DNA of 64,000 nt from Flexivirga meconopsidis. GTDB lineage: Bacteria; Actinomycetota; Actinomycetes; Actinomycetales; Dermatophilaceae. The stretch is taken from NCBI RefSeq assembly GCF_026162425.1, contig NZ_JAOBQJ010000001.1, positions 186,001 to 250,000 on the forward strand, read 5' to 3'. Below the pieces are notes generated by a model. That model did no database searches. It saw only the letters and a program-made list of their open reading frames with translations, and had not been told where the DNA came from. Shown here in pieces: positions 45,375-54,946 of the stretch. The position numbers and the translations under genes were made by a program. Position 1 is the first letter of the stretch, and each line of letters begins with the position of its first letter.

Positions 45375-45404
45375 GCGAAGTTGGCAACGGTTGCGCGAAG
45401 TTGG
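45375..45404. promoter_or_regulatory. Direct repeat operator candidate between kinase and deoR
   Basis: GCGAAGTTGG occurs at 45375-45384 and 45395-45404, exactly 20 bp (two helical turns) apart, in the 155-bp divergent gap. This spacing suits a DeoR-type regulator. Confidence 0.5.
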
Positions 45405-45492
45405 TCGAAACGTGTTCACGTCGCCGCCACGTGATCGTTGACCGGGCCGATATCGCCACCGTCGGCGGGTGGACCATGCGCGGTTTTGCGCA

Positions 45493-45498
45493 TATGGT
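45493..45498 (+). promoter_or_regulatory. Leaderless -10 box of deoR
   Basis: TATGGT is followed by 7 nt and GTG 45506. Confidence 0.45.
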
Positions 45499-45505
45499 CC
45501 GGTCT

Positions 45506-46306
45506 GTGGATGAGCCGGAGACCCACACCACACCCTCTACCCGGATGATCGCCCGCCAGCGGGACGACCGGATCTTGGCGGTGTTGCGCAGCGACGGCAG
45601 CGTCTCGGCACAGCAACTCGCCGGCATGCTGCACGTCAGCCCCTCCACGATCCGCCGCGACCTGGGACGGCTGGCCGACGAGGGCCGGCTGCACCGGGTG
45701 CACGGCGGCGCCTACGTGCAGTCGGTCGACACCCCGGACGGTGAGCGGGCCTTCGCCGACGTCGCGCTGGATCGGGCCGACGACAAGGAGGCGGTCGCCA
45801 CCGCAGCCGTCGAGCTCGTGCACGACGGCGATGTCGTCTACTTGGACATCGGCACCACGACCATGCGCGTCGCGCGCCGGCTGCGCGAGCGCGACGTGCT
45901 GGTCGTCACCAGCAGCCTCGCCGTGCTCGACCAGCTACGGACCGGGAGCGCGGAGGTGCTGCTGCTCGGCGGCAGCCTGCGGCGCAACTTCGAGTCGTTC
46001 GTCGGACCGTTGACCACGGACGCCCTGCGCGCGGTGCGCCCGGACGTGACCTTCCTGTCCTGCACCGGTGTGCGGCCCGACGGTGCGGTGCTCGACGACA
46101 TCTCGGCCGAGGCGGCGATCAAACGCGGCGCCGCCGAATTCGCCCAGGCGCTAGTCCTGCTCGCGACCGATGCGAAGTTTCCCGGGATCGGCACCTTCAA
46201 GGTCACCGACCTGACCGAGGTCGACACGGTCATCACCACTGCCGCATCGGACCCGGCAACCCTCGACCGGTGCCGGGATGCCGGCGGAGAGGTGATCACG
46301 GTATGA
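45506..46306 (+). CDS. DeoR-family transcriptional regulator
   Basis: The 266-residue protein has an N-terminal HTH (DRILAVLRSDGSVSAQQLAGMLHVSPSTIRRDLGRLADEGRLHRVHGGAY) and a DeoR sensor domain with the sugar-phosphate pocket motifs VYLDIGTTTMRVARRL and TFLSCTGVRPDGAVLDD. DeoR proteins repress sugar operons until a phosphosugar binds. The start is uncertain (ATG 45476 and 45494 are alternatives); I prefer GTG 45506 for the -10 spacing. It overlaps the GH4 gene as ATGA and faces the kinase/transport operon. Confidence 0.85.
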   Translation: MDEPETHTTPSTRMIARQRDDRILAVLRSDGSVSAQQLAGMLHVSPSTIRRDLGRLADEGRLHRVHGGAYVQSVDTPDGERAFADVALDRADDKEAVATAAVELVHDGDVVYLDIGTTTMRVARRLRERDVLVVTSSLAVLDQLRTGSAEVLLLGGSLRRNFESFVGPLTTDALRAVRPDVTFLSCTGVRPDGAVLDDISAEAAIKRGAAEFAQALVLLATDAKFPGIGTFKVTDLTEVDTVITTAASDPATLDRCRDAGGEVITV

Positions 46307-47616
46307 AGCTGACCGTCCTCGGCGGCGGGGGTTTCCGCGTGCCGCAGGTCTATCGGGCGCTGCTCGACGACCCCGAGCACCTCATCGACGAAATCGTGCT
46401 GCACGACAACGACCAAGGACGCCTCGACGTGATCGAGCAGGTCCTCGCCGGAGAGGCGGCGTCTGCTCCCGGTGCGGCGGTGCGCGTGAGAGCCACCGAC
46501 GATCTCGAAACCGCGCTGCAGGCAACCGATTTCGTCTTCTCCGCGATTCGCGTCGGTGGCCTGCAGGGTCGAGTCGCCGACGAACGATCAGCACTCGACC
46601 TTGGCGTCCTCGGACAGGAAACCACCGGTCCGGGCGGGATCGGCTACGCCGTGCGGACCCTCCCGGTCGCGTGGCATATCGCCAACACCGTTGCGGCCGT
46701 GGCGCCTTCGGCATACGTCATCAACTTCACCAACCCGGCCGGCATCATCACCGAGGGAATGCAGCAGATCCTCGGCGACCGGGTCGTCGGCATCTGTGAC
46801 ACCCCGAGCGGCCTCGGCACCCGTCTCGCCACCCTGTATGACGTGAGCCCCGGCGAGGTGCGTCTGGACTATGTCGGGCTCAATCACCTCGGCTGGCTGC
46901 GGCATGCCTGGACCGGTGGCCGCGATCTGGTCGCCGAGGTGTTGCGGGACGAGGGTCGGCTGTTGCAGCTGGAGGAGGGACAGCTTTTCGGCGCCGACTT
47001 CCTTCGTGGGCTCGGAATGCTGCCGAACGAATACCTTTACTACTACTACCGAAACCGCGAGGCAGTCGCCGCCCTGGAGAGTGCGGCGCAAACCCGCGGC
47101 GAATACCTGTTGCAGCAGCAGACCGACTTCTACCGCGCGGCTGCGGGAGCCGACCCGGCGGCGGCTCTCGCCCTCTGGCGCCGGGCGCGGGCCGACCGCG
47201 AGACGACCTACATGAGTGAGGCTCGCGAGGCCGACAAGGAGCGACCGGACACCGCCGGCGGAGGATACGAAGGGGTCGCGCTGGAGGTGATGCGTTGCCT
47301 CGCCACCGGCCGCGCTCGCACCATGATCCTCAACGTTCGCAACGGATCCACGCTGCCCCAGCTGCCGCCCGATGCGGTGATCGAGGTGCCGGCCCTGGTC
47401 GACGGGGGCGGCGTGCGGCCGTTCGCGACGGCCCCGCCGCCGACCGCCGCGCTGGGTCTGATGACCCAGCTCAAGGGCGTCGAGCAGCAGGTCATTGCCG
47501 CGGTCGCGGCCGGCGACGCGCACGAGCTCGCTGCCGCACTCGCACAGCACCCACTGGTCGGCTCGGTCGCAGTCGCCGAGCAGTTGGCCAGCGGCTACCT
47601 GCTCGCTGCTCCCTGA
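46303..47616 (+). CDS. Family 4 glycosidase (6-phospho-beta-glucosidase-like)
   Basis: The 437-residue protein has the NAD+-binding MKLTVLGGGGFRVPQVY and the GH4 motifs VFSAIRVGGL, LGQETTGPGGIGYAVRTLP, INFTNPAGIITE and CDTPSGL (metal-binding Cys and nearby Asn/His of GLNHLGW). GH4 enzymes use NAD+ and Mn2+ to cleave phosphorylated glycosides. It is translationally coupled to deoR. Its substrate may arise from the imported compound once phosphorylated, which is inference. Confidence 0.9.
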   Translation: MKLTVLGGGGFRVPQVYRALLDDPEHLIDEIVLHDNDQGRLDVIEQVLAGEAASAPGAAVRVRATDDLETALQATDFVFSAIRVGGLQGRVADERSALDLGVLGQETTGPGGIGYAVRTLPVAWHIANTVAAVAPSAYVINFTNPAGIITEGMQQILGDRVVGICDTPSGLGTRLATLYDVSPGEVRLDYVGLNHLGWLRHAWTGGRDLVAEVLRDEGRLLQLEEGQLFGADFLRGLGMLPNEYLYYYYRNREAVAALESAAQTRGEYLLQQQTDFYRAAAGADPAAALALWRRARADRETTYMSEAREADKERPDTAGGGYEGVALEVMRCLATGRARTMILNVRNGSTLPQLPPDAVIEVPALVDGGGVRPFATAPPPTAALGLMTQLKGVEQQVIAAVAAGDAHELAAALAQHPLVGSVAVAEQLASGYLLAAP

Positions 47617-47641
47617 GGCGCGGGCGCCGGCAGCCGTGCGC

Positions 47642-49558
47642 TCACTGCGCGTTGCCGTCGCCGCTCCCGCTGGCCGACGGCGACGGCGATGGCGAGGACG
47701 GCTTCGACGACGACGTGGGGCTCGGCTTGCTGCTCGGCGTCGACTTCGTCGGCGAGGGAGAGTTCGGCTGCGTCGGCGTCGTCGGTTCGGTGGTCGGCGT
47801 CTGGGTGACCGTCGCGGTGACGGTCGGCGCGGCATACGCACCGATGCGCAAGTCGACGGTGGAGTTGAGGTCGACCTCCGAGCCGGCGTTCGGTGACGCG
47901 CTGAGCACCTTGCCCACCTGGCTTTGATCGCTGACCGGCACGCTCTGGGTGCGGTAGCGCAGGTGTGCGTCGGACAGCGCGCTCTGCGCGTCGCCGGCGG
48001 TCATGCCGACGATTCCGTCGGGCACGTGCACCTTCCCGCTGCTGAGGTTGAGCGAGACGGTCTGGCTCGGATCGGTCTGGGTGCCGGTGCTCGGGTTGGT
48101 CGAGGTGACCTGGCCCTTCTCGTACTGGGTGTCGGCGACCGCGGAGTTGCCGACGCTGACGTTCAGGAAGCCGGCCTGTTTGAGCGCGTCACGTGCCTCC
48201 TGCTCGGTCTTGCCGGCCACGTTCGGCACCGCGACGAGCCCGGGACCGTCGCTGACGTTGAGCACGATCTGGGTGCTCGCTTCGGTCTCGGTGCCGCCGG
48301 ACGGGTCGGTGCTTGCGACATACCCCTTGGTCACGTCGCTGCTCTTGACCAGGTTGACCTTCACGTTGCTGAATCCGGCCTGGTTGAGCGTGCGTTCGGC
48401 CGATGCCTGCGGCTGCTGCACCACGCTCGGCACCCGGATCGTCTTGGTGTCGTTGCCGCTGCCGTTCATCACCAGGTAGCCGATGCCGAGGATGGCGAGC
48501 AGTGCGACGGCTGCGGCCACGATCCACAGGCCAGTATGACGCCGCGTTGGCCGGTCGTGGTCGTCGATCTCGCGGGTGTAGTCGCGTCGGCGCGGTGGCG
48601 GCGCTTCGGCCGCGGGCGGGGTGCGCCGCATCATCGAGGTTGCCCCGGTGCCGGCTCCGGCGCCGACGAGCAACGCCTGAGTCGGTGCGCTGAGCGGAGC
48701 GCCGGTGCGGGCGGCCTGCAGGTCGGAGCGGAAGTCGGCGGCGCTCTGGTAGCGGTCGTCGCGCTTCTTCTCCAGCGAGCGCAGCGCGACCGCGTCCATC
48801 GACCCCGGCACCGACGGCTCGTAGAACGACGGCGGCTTCGGCGGGTCGGTGATGTGCTGGTAGACCAGCGACACCGGCTCGCCGACGAACGGCGTGCGGC
48901 CGGTGAGCAATTCGAAGAAGACGCAGCCGGCGGAGTAGAGGTCGGAACGGGCATCGACGGTCTCGCCCTGCGCCTGCTCCGGCGACAGGTAACGGGCGGT
49001 GCCGACCACCGCCTGCGCGGAGGTCATCGTGGCGCCGGTGTCGGCGAGCGCGCGAGCGATGCCGAAGTCCATCACCTTGACGCTGCCGCCCTTGGTCAGC
49101 ATCACGTTGGCCGGTTTGATGTCGCGGTGCACGATGCCCTTGTCGTGCGAATACTCCAGCGCGGACAAGATGCCCATCGTGACGCGTGCCGCCTCGTCCG
49201 GGGAGAGCTTGCCCTCCTCGTTGAGGATCTCGCGCAGTGTCTGCCCGTCGACGTACTCCATCACGATGTAGGGCACGTCGACGGTCGCGCCGCCGGTCTC
49301 GGTGAAGGTCTCCTCGCCGGAGTCGTAGACCGCGACGATCGAGTGGTGTGACAGGCCGGCGGCCGACTGCGCCTCGCGGCGGAAGCGGGTCAGGAACGAG
49401 GAGTCCCGTGCGAGGTCGACCCGCAGCATCTTGATCGCGACCGTGCGGCCGAGCCGGGTGTCGTGCCCGAGATGGACCTCCGCCATACCGCCGCGGCCGA
49501 TGAGTTCACCGACTTCGTAGCGGCCACCGAGGATGCGGGGGGAATCGGTCTGGGTCAC
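47642..49558 (-). CDS. pknB: Serine/threonine protein kinase PknB with PASTA domains
   Basis: The 638-residue protein has a kinase domain (about 13-280) with Lys43, HRDIKPANV (catalytic Asp146) and DFG 164-166. The juxtamembrane part is Arg/Pro-rich. One transmembrane helix (about 344-364) leads to three extracellular PASTA domains (about 374-440, 442-510, 512-578) and a Thr/Pro/Ser-rich tail. PknB senses peptidoglycan fragments and controls growth and division. The ATG overlaps the pknA stop (ATGA). Mycobacterial PknB usually has four PASTA domains, one more than here. Confidence 0.96.
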   Translation of the reverse strand: MTQTDSPRILGGRYEVGELIGRGGMAEVHLGHDTRLGRTVAIKMLRVDLARDSSFLTRFRREAQSAAGLSHHSIVAVYDSGEETFTETGGATVDVPYIVMEYVDGQTLREILNEEGKLSPDEAARVTMGILSALEYSHDKGIVHRDIKPANVMLTKGGSVKVMDFGIARALADTGATMTSAQAVVGTARYLSPEQAQGETVDARSDLYSAGCVFFELLTGRTPFVGEPVSLVYQHITDPPKPPSFYEPSVPGSMDAVALRSLEKKRDDRYQSAADFRSDLQAARTGAPLSAPTQALLVGAGAGTGATSMMRRTPPAAEAPPPRRRDYTREIDDHDRPTRRHTGLWIVAAAVALLAILGIGYLVMNGSGNDTKTIRVPSVVQQPQASAERTLNQAGFSNVKVNLVKSSDVTKGYVASTDPSGGTETEASTQIVLNVSDGPGLVAVPNVAGKTEQEARDALKQAGFLNVSVGNSAVADTQYEKGQVTSTNPSTGTQTDPSQTVSLNLSSGKVHVPDGIVGMTAGDAQSALSDAHLRYRTQSVPVSDQSQVGKVLSASPNAGSEVDLNSTVDLRIGAYAAPTVTATVTQTPTTEPTTPTQPNSPSPTKSTPSSKPSPTSSSKPSSPSPSPSASGSGDGNAQ

Positions 49559-50820
49559 GAGGATGCCTGCGGGGTGTAGGTCACCAGGGGTGAGTTGAAC
49601 GGGCCGGTGTTGGGCGGGCTCGGCACCTTGCTGCCGCCGCCGGAGGTGGCGATCATCACGCCGATGATGATGCCGATCACGACCACAAGGGCGAGTATGC
49701 CGAGGCCGATCGCGAGCGGCGACAACCGACGCGAGCCGGTGGACTTTTCGCCGGCCGCCGCCTTGCCCGTGGACCCGGTGGTCTGGTGCGGACCGGACGC
49801 ACCCGGCAGCCGGTGGCCGCCGGATGACGCGCCGCTTGGCTGCGGGCCGGACTGCGGACCCGACTGGCCGGTCGACTGCGGTCCGGAGGGGTGTCCGGTC
49901 TGGGGGCCGGACGGGGGCCCCGACTGCGGGCCGGACGGGCCACCGGGCGCGCTCGCGGGCGTGGGTCGCGGCGGTGCGGCATACGGGTTGTAGCCGAGTT
50001 GCTGGCTGTCCGAGACCGCCTGGCGCAGTGCCCGGCCGTACTCCTGGGCGGAGTCGGGGCGCAGCGCCGGGTCCTTCTCGAGCCCCACGTGCACGACCGC
50101 GCGCACCGGGGGCGGGATCTCGGACGGCAGCGGCGGGGGTGTGTCGTTGACGTGCTGCAGCGCGAGCGCGACCGCGCTGTCGGCGTTGAACGGCCTTCTA
50201 CCGCCGAGCATTTCGTAGGTGACGACGGCGAGTGAGTAGACGTCGGTGAGCGCGGTGGTGTCCTTGCCCATCGCGGCTTCCGGCGCGAGGTACTGCGCGG
50301 TGCCCATGACCTCACCGGTCTTGGTCATCGCGGCCGAGCCGACCGCGCGGGCGATGCCGAAGTCGGTCAGCTTCACCACGCCGTCGGGCGTGACGAGCAT
50401 GTTGGCCGGCTTCACGTCGCGGTGGATGAGCCCGGCGCGGTGCGCGGCGTGCAGCGCGGCCGCGGCCTGGCCGATGAGCCCGACGGTGTCGGCGGCGGAG
50501 ATCGGGCCGCGTTCGGCGAGGATCTTCGACAGCGGCTTGCCCGGGACGTACTCCATGACGAGGAACGCCAGGTTGCCGTCCTCGCCGTAGTCGTAGACCT
50601 GGGCGATGTTGCCGTGCGCGAGAGCCGCGGACAGCCGCGCCTCGTTGCGGAACCGCTCGGTGAAGCCCTCCTCGTCGGTCAGCCCCTCCTTGAGCAGTTT
50701 GATCGCGACCGTGCGGCCGAGGATCTCGTCCCGCGCCTGCCAGACCTCACCCATGCCGCCGGCCGCGATGCGGTCGGTCAGCCGGTAGCGGCCCCCCATC
50801 AGATCACCGGCAGAGCTCAT
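49555..50820 (-). CDS. pknA: Serine/threonine protein kinase PknA
   Basis: The 421-residue protein has a kinase domain (about 10-275) with IAAGGMGEVW, HRDVKPANM and TDFGIAR, then a repetitive linker built of SGPQ units (about 300-370), one transmembrane helix near 385-405 (LAIGLGILALVVVIGIIIGVMI) and a short outside tail without PASTA. It controls cell shape and division with PknB. ATG 50820 overlaps the pbpA stop (ATGA). A longer frame upstream is antisense to pbpA. Confidence 0.94.
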   Translation of the reverse strand: MSSAGDLMGGRYRLTDRIAAGGMGEVWQARDEILGRTVAIKLLKEGLTDEEGFTERFRNEARLSAALAHGNIAQVYDYGEDGNLAFLVMEYVPGKPLSKILAERGPISAADTVGLIGQAAAALHAAHRAGLIHRDVKPANMLVTPDGVVKLTDFGIARAVGSAAMTKTGEVMGTAQYLAPEAAMGKDTTALTDVYSLAVVTYEMLGGRRPFNADSAVALALQHVNDTPPPLPSEIPPPVRAVVHVGLEKDPALRPDSAQEYGRALRQAVSDSQQLGYNPYAAPPRPTPASAPGGPSGPQSGPPSGPQTGHPSGPQSTGQSGPQSGPQPSGASSGGHRLPGASGPHQTTGSTGKAAAGEKSTGSRRLSPLAIGLGILALVVVIGIIIGVMIATSGGGSKVPSPPNTGPFNSPLVTYTPQASS

Positions 50821-52271
50821 TTCCCGATCACCGCTTCCATCACCTGCTTGGCGATCGGTGCTGCCACCAGACCGCCGGTTGCTTCCTGCCCGACCGTTCC
50901 GCCGTTCTCGACCAGCACCGCGACCGCGACCTTCGGGTTGTCCGCCGGTGCGAAACCGGTGAACCACACGTCGGCGTTGGTGCCCGATCCGTGTTCGGCC
51001 GTGCCTGTCTTACCCGCCACCTTGATGCCCGGGATCGCCGCGCCGGTTCCCGTGCCGTCCGAAACCACCGACTGCATCATCGTGTTCAGCTGGCTCGCGG
51101 TGTCGCTCGAGATCGGCGTGGAGAACGTCTTGGGGTCGGTGGTCTGGATGACGTCGAGGTTCTTGTCCCGCACCGATTGCACGAGGTATGGCGACATCTC
51201 CTTGCCGCCGTTGGCGACCGCCGCGCTGACCATCGCGATCTGCATCGGGGTGGCGCGCACGTCGAACTGGCCGATGGCGGACTGCGCCAGTTGCGCCTTG
51301 CCGAGGTCCTTCGGGAAGACGCTCGGGGTCACGGTCATCGGGATGTCCAGCGACCTACCGAAGCCGAACTTGGTCGCCATACTGCGCACGGCGTCCTGGC
51401 CGAGGTCCATGCCGAGTTGGGCGTAGGCGGTGTTGCAGCTGATCGTGAGGGCGCGGGACAGGCTGACCTTGTCGCCGGGGCCGCAGTTGCCCGGGAAGTC
51501 GTTGGGCAGGTAGCTGTTGGTGCCGGGCAGCCGCAGCGAGGCCGGGCCGGGCAGCGTCGAGTCGGGCGTGTACTTGCCCGACTCGAGCGCGGCGGCGGTG
51601 TCGATGATCTTGAACGTCGAACCCGGCGGGTACAGGTTGCCGTTGATGGCTCGGTTGAGCAGCGGCTGCGCCGGGTCCTTCGACAGTCGGGTGAAGGCCG
51701 ACTGCACCTCGTTGAGGTCATGGCTGGCCAGCAGGTTCGGGTCGTAGGTCGGGCTGGTCGCCATCGCCAGGATCGCGCCGGTCTTCGGGTCGAGTGCGAC
51801 GATCGCGCCACGCTGGCCCTTCAGGGCGTTGGTCGCCGCCTGCTGCGCCTTGGCGTTGAGGGTGAGCTGCACGCTGGCGCCTTGCGCCGATTTGCCGGTG
51901 ACGATGTCGACGAGGCGCCGGTAGAAGAGCTTGTCCGAGCTGCCGGACAGGAAGTCGTTGTATTCGCGTTCGACCGCACTGCTGCCGTAGGTGAAGGAGT
52001 AGTAGCCGGTCGCCGCGGCATACATCGGGCCCTGCGGGTACTTGCGCAGCCACTTGAGCTGGTCGTCGGTCGGGGACGAGTAGGCGACGGCGTTGCCGCC
52101 GACCAGGATCGACCCGCGCTCCTTGCTGTATGACGCGAGCAGCGTGCGCCGGTTGCCGGGTTTGTTGTCGAGCGAACGCGCCTGGGCGAACTGGATGATC
52201 GTCGCCGCGACCAGCAGCGAGCAGAACATCGCGGCCACGACGAGGCCGAGTCGGCGGATGGGTGCGTTCAT
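50817..52271 (-). CDS. pbpA: Penicillin-binding protein 2 (class B transpeptidase) PbpA
   Basis: The 484-residue protein has a cytoplasmic stub, one transmembrane helix (8-30), a dimerisation region and a transpeptidase domain with SXXK at 218-221 (STFK), SXN at 278-280 (SCN) and KTG near 415 (KTGTAEHG). It crosslinks peptidoglycan at poles and septum. It is co-transcribed with the rodA gene, with a 25-bp gap upstream and ATGA overlap with pknA. Confidence 0.95.
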   Translation of the reverse strand: MNAPIRRLGLVVAAMFCSLLVAATIIQFAQARSLDNKPGNRRTLLASYSKERGSILVGGNAVAYSSPTDDQLKWLRKYPQGPMYAAATGYYSFTYGSSAVEREYNDFLSGSSDKLFYRRLVDIVTGKSAQGASVQLTLNAKAQQAATNALKGQRGAIVALDPKTGAILAMATSPTYDPNLLASHDLNEVQSAFTRLSKDPAQPLLNRAINGNLYPPGSTFKIIDTAAALESGKYTPDSTLPGPASLRLPGTNSYLPNDFPGNCGPGDKVSLSRALTISCNTAYAQLGMDLGQDAVRSMATKFGFGRSLDIPMTVTPSVFPKDLGKAQLAQSAIGQFDVRATPMQIAMVSAAVANGGKEMSPYLVQSVRDKNLDVIQTTDPKTFSTPISSDTASQLNTMMQSVVSDGTGTGAAIPGIKVAGKTGTAEHGSGTNADVWFTGFAPADNPKVAVAVLVENGGTVGQEATGGLVAAPIAKQVMEAVIGK

Positions 52272-52296
52272 CGGGGGAGAACCTTCGTGCGGTGAT

Positions 52297-53658
52297 TCAT
52301 CTGATCTTCACCACTTGGGTGTCGTCGGTGGACAGCCGCTCCGGGCGTTCGGGGTCACTGGGCTGGCGGGCCTGGTTGCTGATGCGTAAGAGCAGGGCGA
52401 CGATCACCCAGTTGGCCAGCAGTGACGAACCGCCCGCGGACAGGAAGGGCGTGGTCAGGCCGGTGAGCGGGATCACCCGGGTCACACCGCCGACGACCAC
52501 GAAGACCTGCAGTGCGATCGAGAAGGCCAGGCCGGTCGCGAGCAGCTTGCCGAACCCGTCGCGGCAGGCGATGCCGGCGCGCAGTCCGCGCTCGACGATC
52601 AGCCCGTAGAGCACGAGGATCGCGAACAGTCCGACCAGCCCGAGCTCCTCGCCGAAGGACGGGATGATGAAGTCGGAGTTGGCGAAGTAGGTCAGCTCGG
52701 GGTGGCCCTGGCCGAGGCCGGTGCCGAACATGCCGCCTGCCGCCATACCCATCAGGCCCTTGGCGATTTGGTCGGACTTGCCCGGCTGGAACGGGTCGAA
52801 CCAGAGCGAGACCCGCTCCTGGAAGTGCGCGAAGAGCAGGTAGGCCAGGTAGGACCCGGCGAGGAACAGGCCGATGCCGATGATGATCCACGAGCGGCGC
52901 TCGGTGGCGACGTAGAGCATGCCGACGAAGAGGCCGAAGAACAGCAGCGACGTCCCGAGGTCGGACTCGAAGACCAGCACACCGAGCGAGGCGAGCCAGG
53001 CGATCATGATCGGACCCATGTCGCGAGCGCGCGGCAGCGGCAGGCCGAGCACTCGCCGGCCGACCAGCGAGAGCGCGTCGCGGGTCTGCACCAGGTAGCT
53101 GGCGAAGAAGATCGTGATCAGGATCTTGGCGATCTCGCTGGGCTGAAACGAGAACCCGCCGAGGCCGATCCACACGCGAGAACCGTTGATGTTCTTACCG
53201 ATCAGCGGCAGCAGTGGTGTCAGCAGCAGCACGAAACCGGCCAGGCCGAAGATGAAGGTGTAGCGCCGCAGCCGTCGATGGTCCGGCACTACGAAGAGCA
53301 GTGCCACCGCCGCGATCACCCCGACGGCGGTCCACATCAATTGCTTCGGCGCGGCGTTGGGACCGCCGGGCGTCAGGTCGATGCGGTGGATCATCACCAG
53401 GCCGAGACCGTTGAGCAGCGTCACGATCGGCAGCAACACCGGGTCGGCGTATGGCGCCTTCCACCGCAACACCAGGTGGAAGGCAAAGGCCACGATCGCG
53501 AAGCCGCCACCGAGGGTCACCAGGTCGACCGGCAGCGAATCATCAATCGCCAGACCGACGTTGGCGTAGGCGATCAGCACGATCGCGACGGCAACGATGA
53601 GCAGGACCAGCTCGGTGTTGCGTCGTGTCTTGGGTGGGGCCTCGTCGACGGTGCTCAC
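52297..53658 (-). CDS. rodA: FtsW/RodA-family SEDS glycosyltransferase
   Basis: The 453-residue protein has about ten transmembrane helices and the SEDS motifs INGSRVWIGLGGFSFQPSEIAKI, VFESDLGTSLLFFGLF and GLTTPFLSAGGSSLLANW. SEDS proteins polymerise lipid II together with a class B PBP, here PbpA, whose gene follows. It is the second transmembrane enzyme of the cluster, and its stop is 25 bp before pbpA. ATG 53658 abuts the phosphatase stop. Confidence 0.95.
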   Translation of the reverse strand: MSTVDEAPPKTRRNTELVLLIVAVAIVLIAYANVGLAIDDSLPVDLVTLGGGFAIVAFAFHLVLRWKAPYADPVLLPIVTLLNGLGLVMIHRIDLTPGGPNAAPKQLMWTAVGVIAAVALLFVVPDHRRLRRYTFIFGLAGFVLLLTPLLPLIGKNINGSRVWIGLGGFSFQPSEIAKILITIFFASYLVQTRDALSLVGRRVLGLPLPRARDMGPIMIAWLASLGVLVFESDLGTSLLFFGLFVGMLYVATERRSWIIIGIGLFLAGSYLAYLLFAHFQERVSLWFDPFQPGKSDQIAKGLMGMAAGGMFGTGLGQGHPELTYFANSDFIIPSFGEELGLVGLFAILVLYGLIVERGLRAGIACRDGFGKLLATGLAFSIALQVFVVVGGVTRVIPLTGLTTPFLSAGGSSLLANWVIVALLLRISNQARQPSDPERPERLSTDDTQVVKIR

Positions 53659-54939
53659 TCAGCAACTGCTCCCGTCGAGTTGCAGCTGGCAGGCGACCAT
53701 GTCGGAGCGGAGGTTCTCCACGATGCCGATCGCGGCCTCGCGGCTGCCGGCGGTCATGGTCTTGGAGGCGACCTTGCTGCGGTCGTAGCTGGGCAGGTCG
53801 GCGACCCAGATGTCGGTCTCGGTGTCGGCCGAGTGCAGTCTGATCGGGCCGAGGTTCTGCGAAATGCCTTGGTAGATCGTGACTTTGCCGTTGTGCTGGG
53901 CGATGTAGTACTGCCGCTGCGTTGCGCCATACCCGAGCACGCCGGCGACGGCGAGCACCGCCACGATCAGGAGTGCGAGCAGGCCCCGGCGCAGCCACTT
54001 GAAGCGACCGCGACCGCCTTCCTCGGCGAGCACCGGCGCTGCAGGGCCGTCGTCGCCGTCGTCCGCTGCGGTGCCTGCGGGTGCGTTGGCCTCCCGGCGC
54101 AACGCGGCCGCCTTCTCGGCGGGGGTGCGCGGCTGCGACTCCTCGGCGTCGGGCACGACGTGATGCGCCGCCGCCGCGCCGACCACCTGCGGTGAGGTCG
54201 ACGCCGGGGACTTTTCGTCGACCACCTCGGCGACGATCACCGTGACGTTGTCGCGGGTGGCCGCCTTGAGCGCGATCGCGATCAGCCGGTCGGCGATCTC
54301 ACCGGGGGTGCCGTCGCCGGTGAGGATGTCCTCGATGGTGCCGGCCGCGACGTAGTCGGGCAGGCCGTCGGAGCAGAGGAGGTAGCGGTCGCCGACCTTC
54401 GCCTCGCGCAGCGACAGGTCGGGCTCGTCCTCCTCGCGGCCGGTGAGCACGCGGGTGACCAGTGACCGCTGCGGGTGGTGCTCGGCCTCTTCGGGGGTGA
54501 TCCGGCCGTCGTCGAGCAAAGCCTGGACGAAGCTGTGGTCCTTGGTGATCTGGGTGAAGACGCCGTCGCGCACCAGGTAGGCGCGCGAGTCGCCGATGTT
54601 GGCCATCGCCAGCATGCTGCCGCTGCGTAGGAAGGCGATCAGCGTGGTGCCCATGCCCTCCAGGTCGGGCTCGTGGTCCATCTCCTCGCGCAACCGGGCG
54701 TTGGCGTGGTCGACGGCGGAGCTGAGCCGCCGCAAGGCCTCGTCGGATCCGTAGGACTCGCCGTCCAGCCCGACGAGTTCGGCGACGACGGTGGAGCTGG
54801 CCATGTCGCCGGCGGCGTGGCCGCCCATGCCGTCGGCGAGCACGAGCAGGTCGGGGCCTGCGTAGCCGGAGTCCTCGTTGCGGCTCTTGCTGCCGAGCCC
54901 GAGGTCCGAGCGTGCCGCGTAGCGCAGCGAGATCGTCAT
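53659..54939 (-). CDS. pstP: PP2C-type Ser/Thr protein phosphatase
   Basis: The 426-residue protein has the PP2C motifs NEDSGYAG, VLADGMGGHAAGD, NIGDSRAYL and TRDNVTVIVAEV (metal-binding aspartates), one transmembrane helix (about 320-342, GLLALLIVAVLAVAGVLGYG) and an extracellular tail. It reverses phosphorylation by PknA/PknB. I chose ATG 54939, starting MTISLRYAARSDLG; the longer ORF runs into fhaB. It lies 7 bp downstream of fhaB. Confidence 0.94.
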   Translation of the reverse strand: MTISLRYAARSDLGLGSKSRNEDSGYAGPDLLVLADGMGGHAAGDMASSTVVAELVGLDGESYGSDEALRRLSSAVDHANARLREEMDHEPDLEGMGTTLIAFLRSGSMLAMANIGDSRAYLVRDGVFTQITKDHSFVQALLDDGRITPEEAEHHPQRSLVTRVLTGREEDEPDLSLREAKVGDRYLLCSDGLPDYVAAGTIEDILTGDGTPGEIADRLIAIALKAATRDNVTVIVAEVVDEKSPASTSPQVVGAAAAHHVVPDAEESQPRTPAEKAAALRREANAPAGTAADDGDDGPAAPVLAEEGGRGRFKWLRRGLLALLIVAVLAVAGVLGYGATQRQYYIAQHNGKVTIYQGISQNLGPIRLHSADTETDIWVADLPSYDRSKVASKTMTAGSREAAIGIVENLRSDMVACQLQLDGSSC

Positions 54940-54946
54940 CGGGGTG

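Noticed and set aside
47924-49351. Plus-strand open frame opposite pknB
   Set aside because: It is antisense to the kinase and its sequence is the typical Val/Ala/Gly/Arg shadow.
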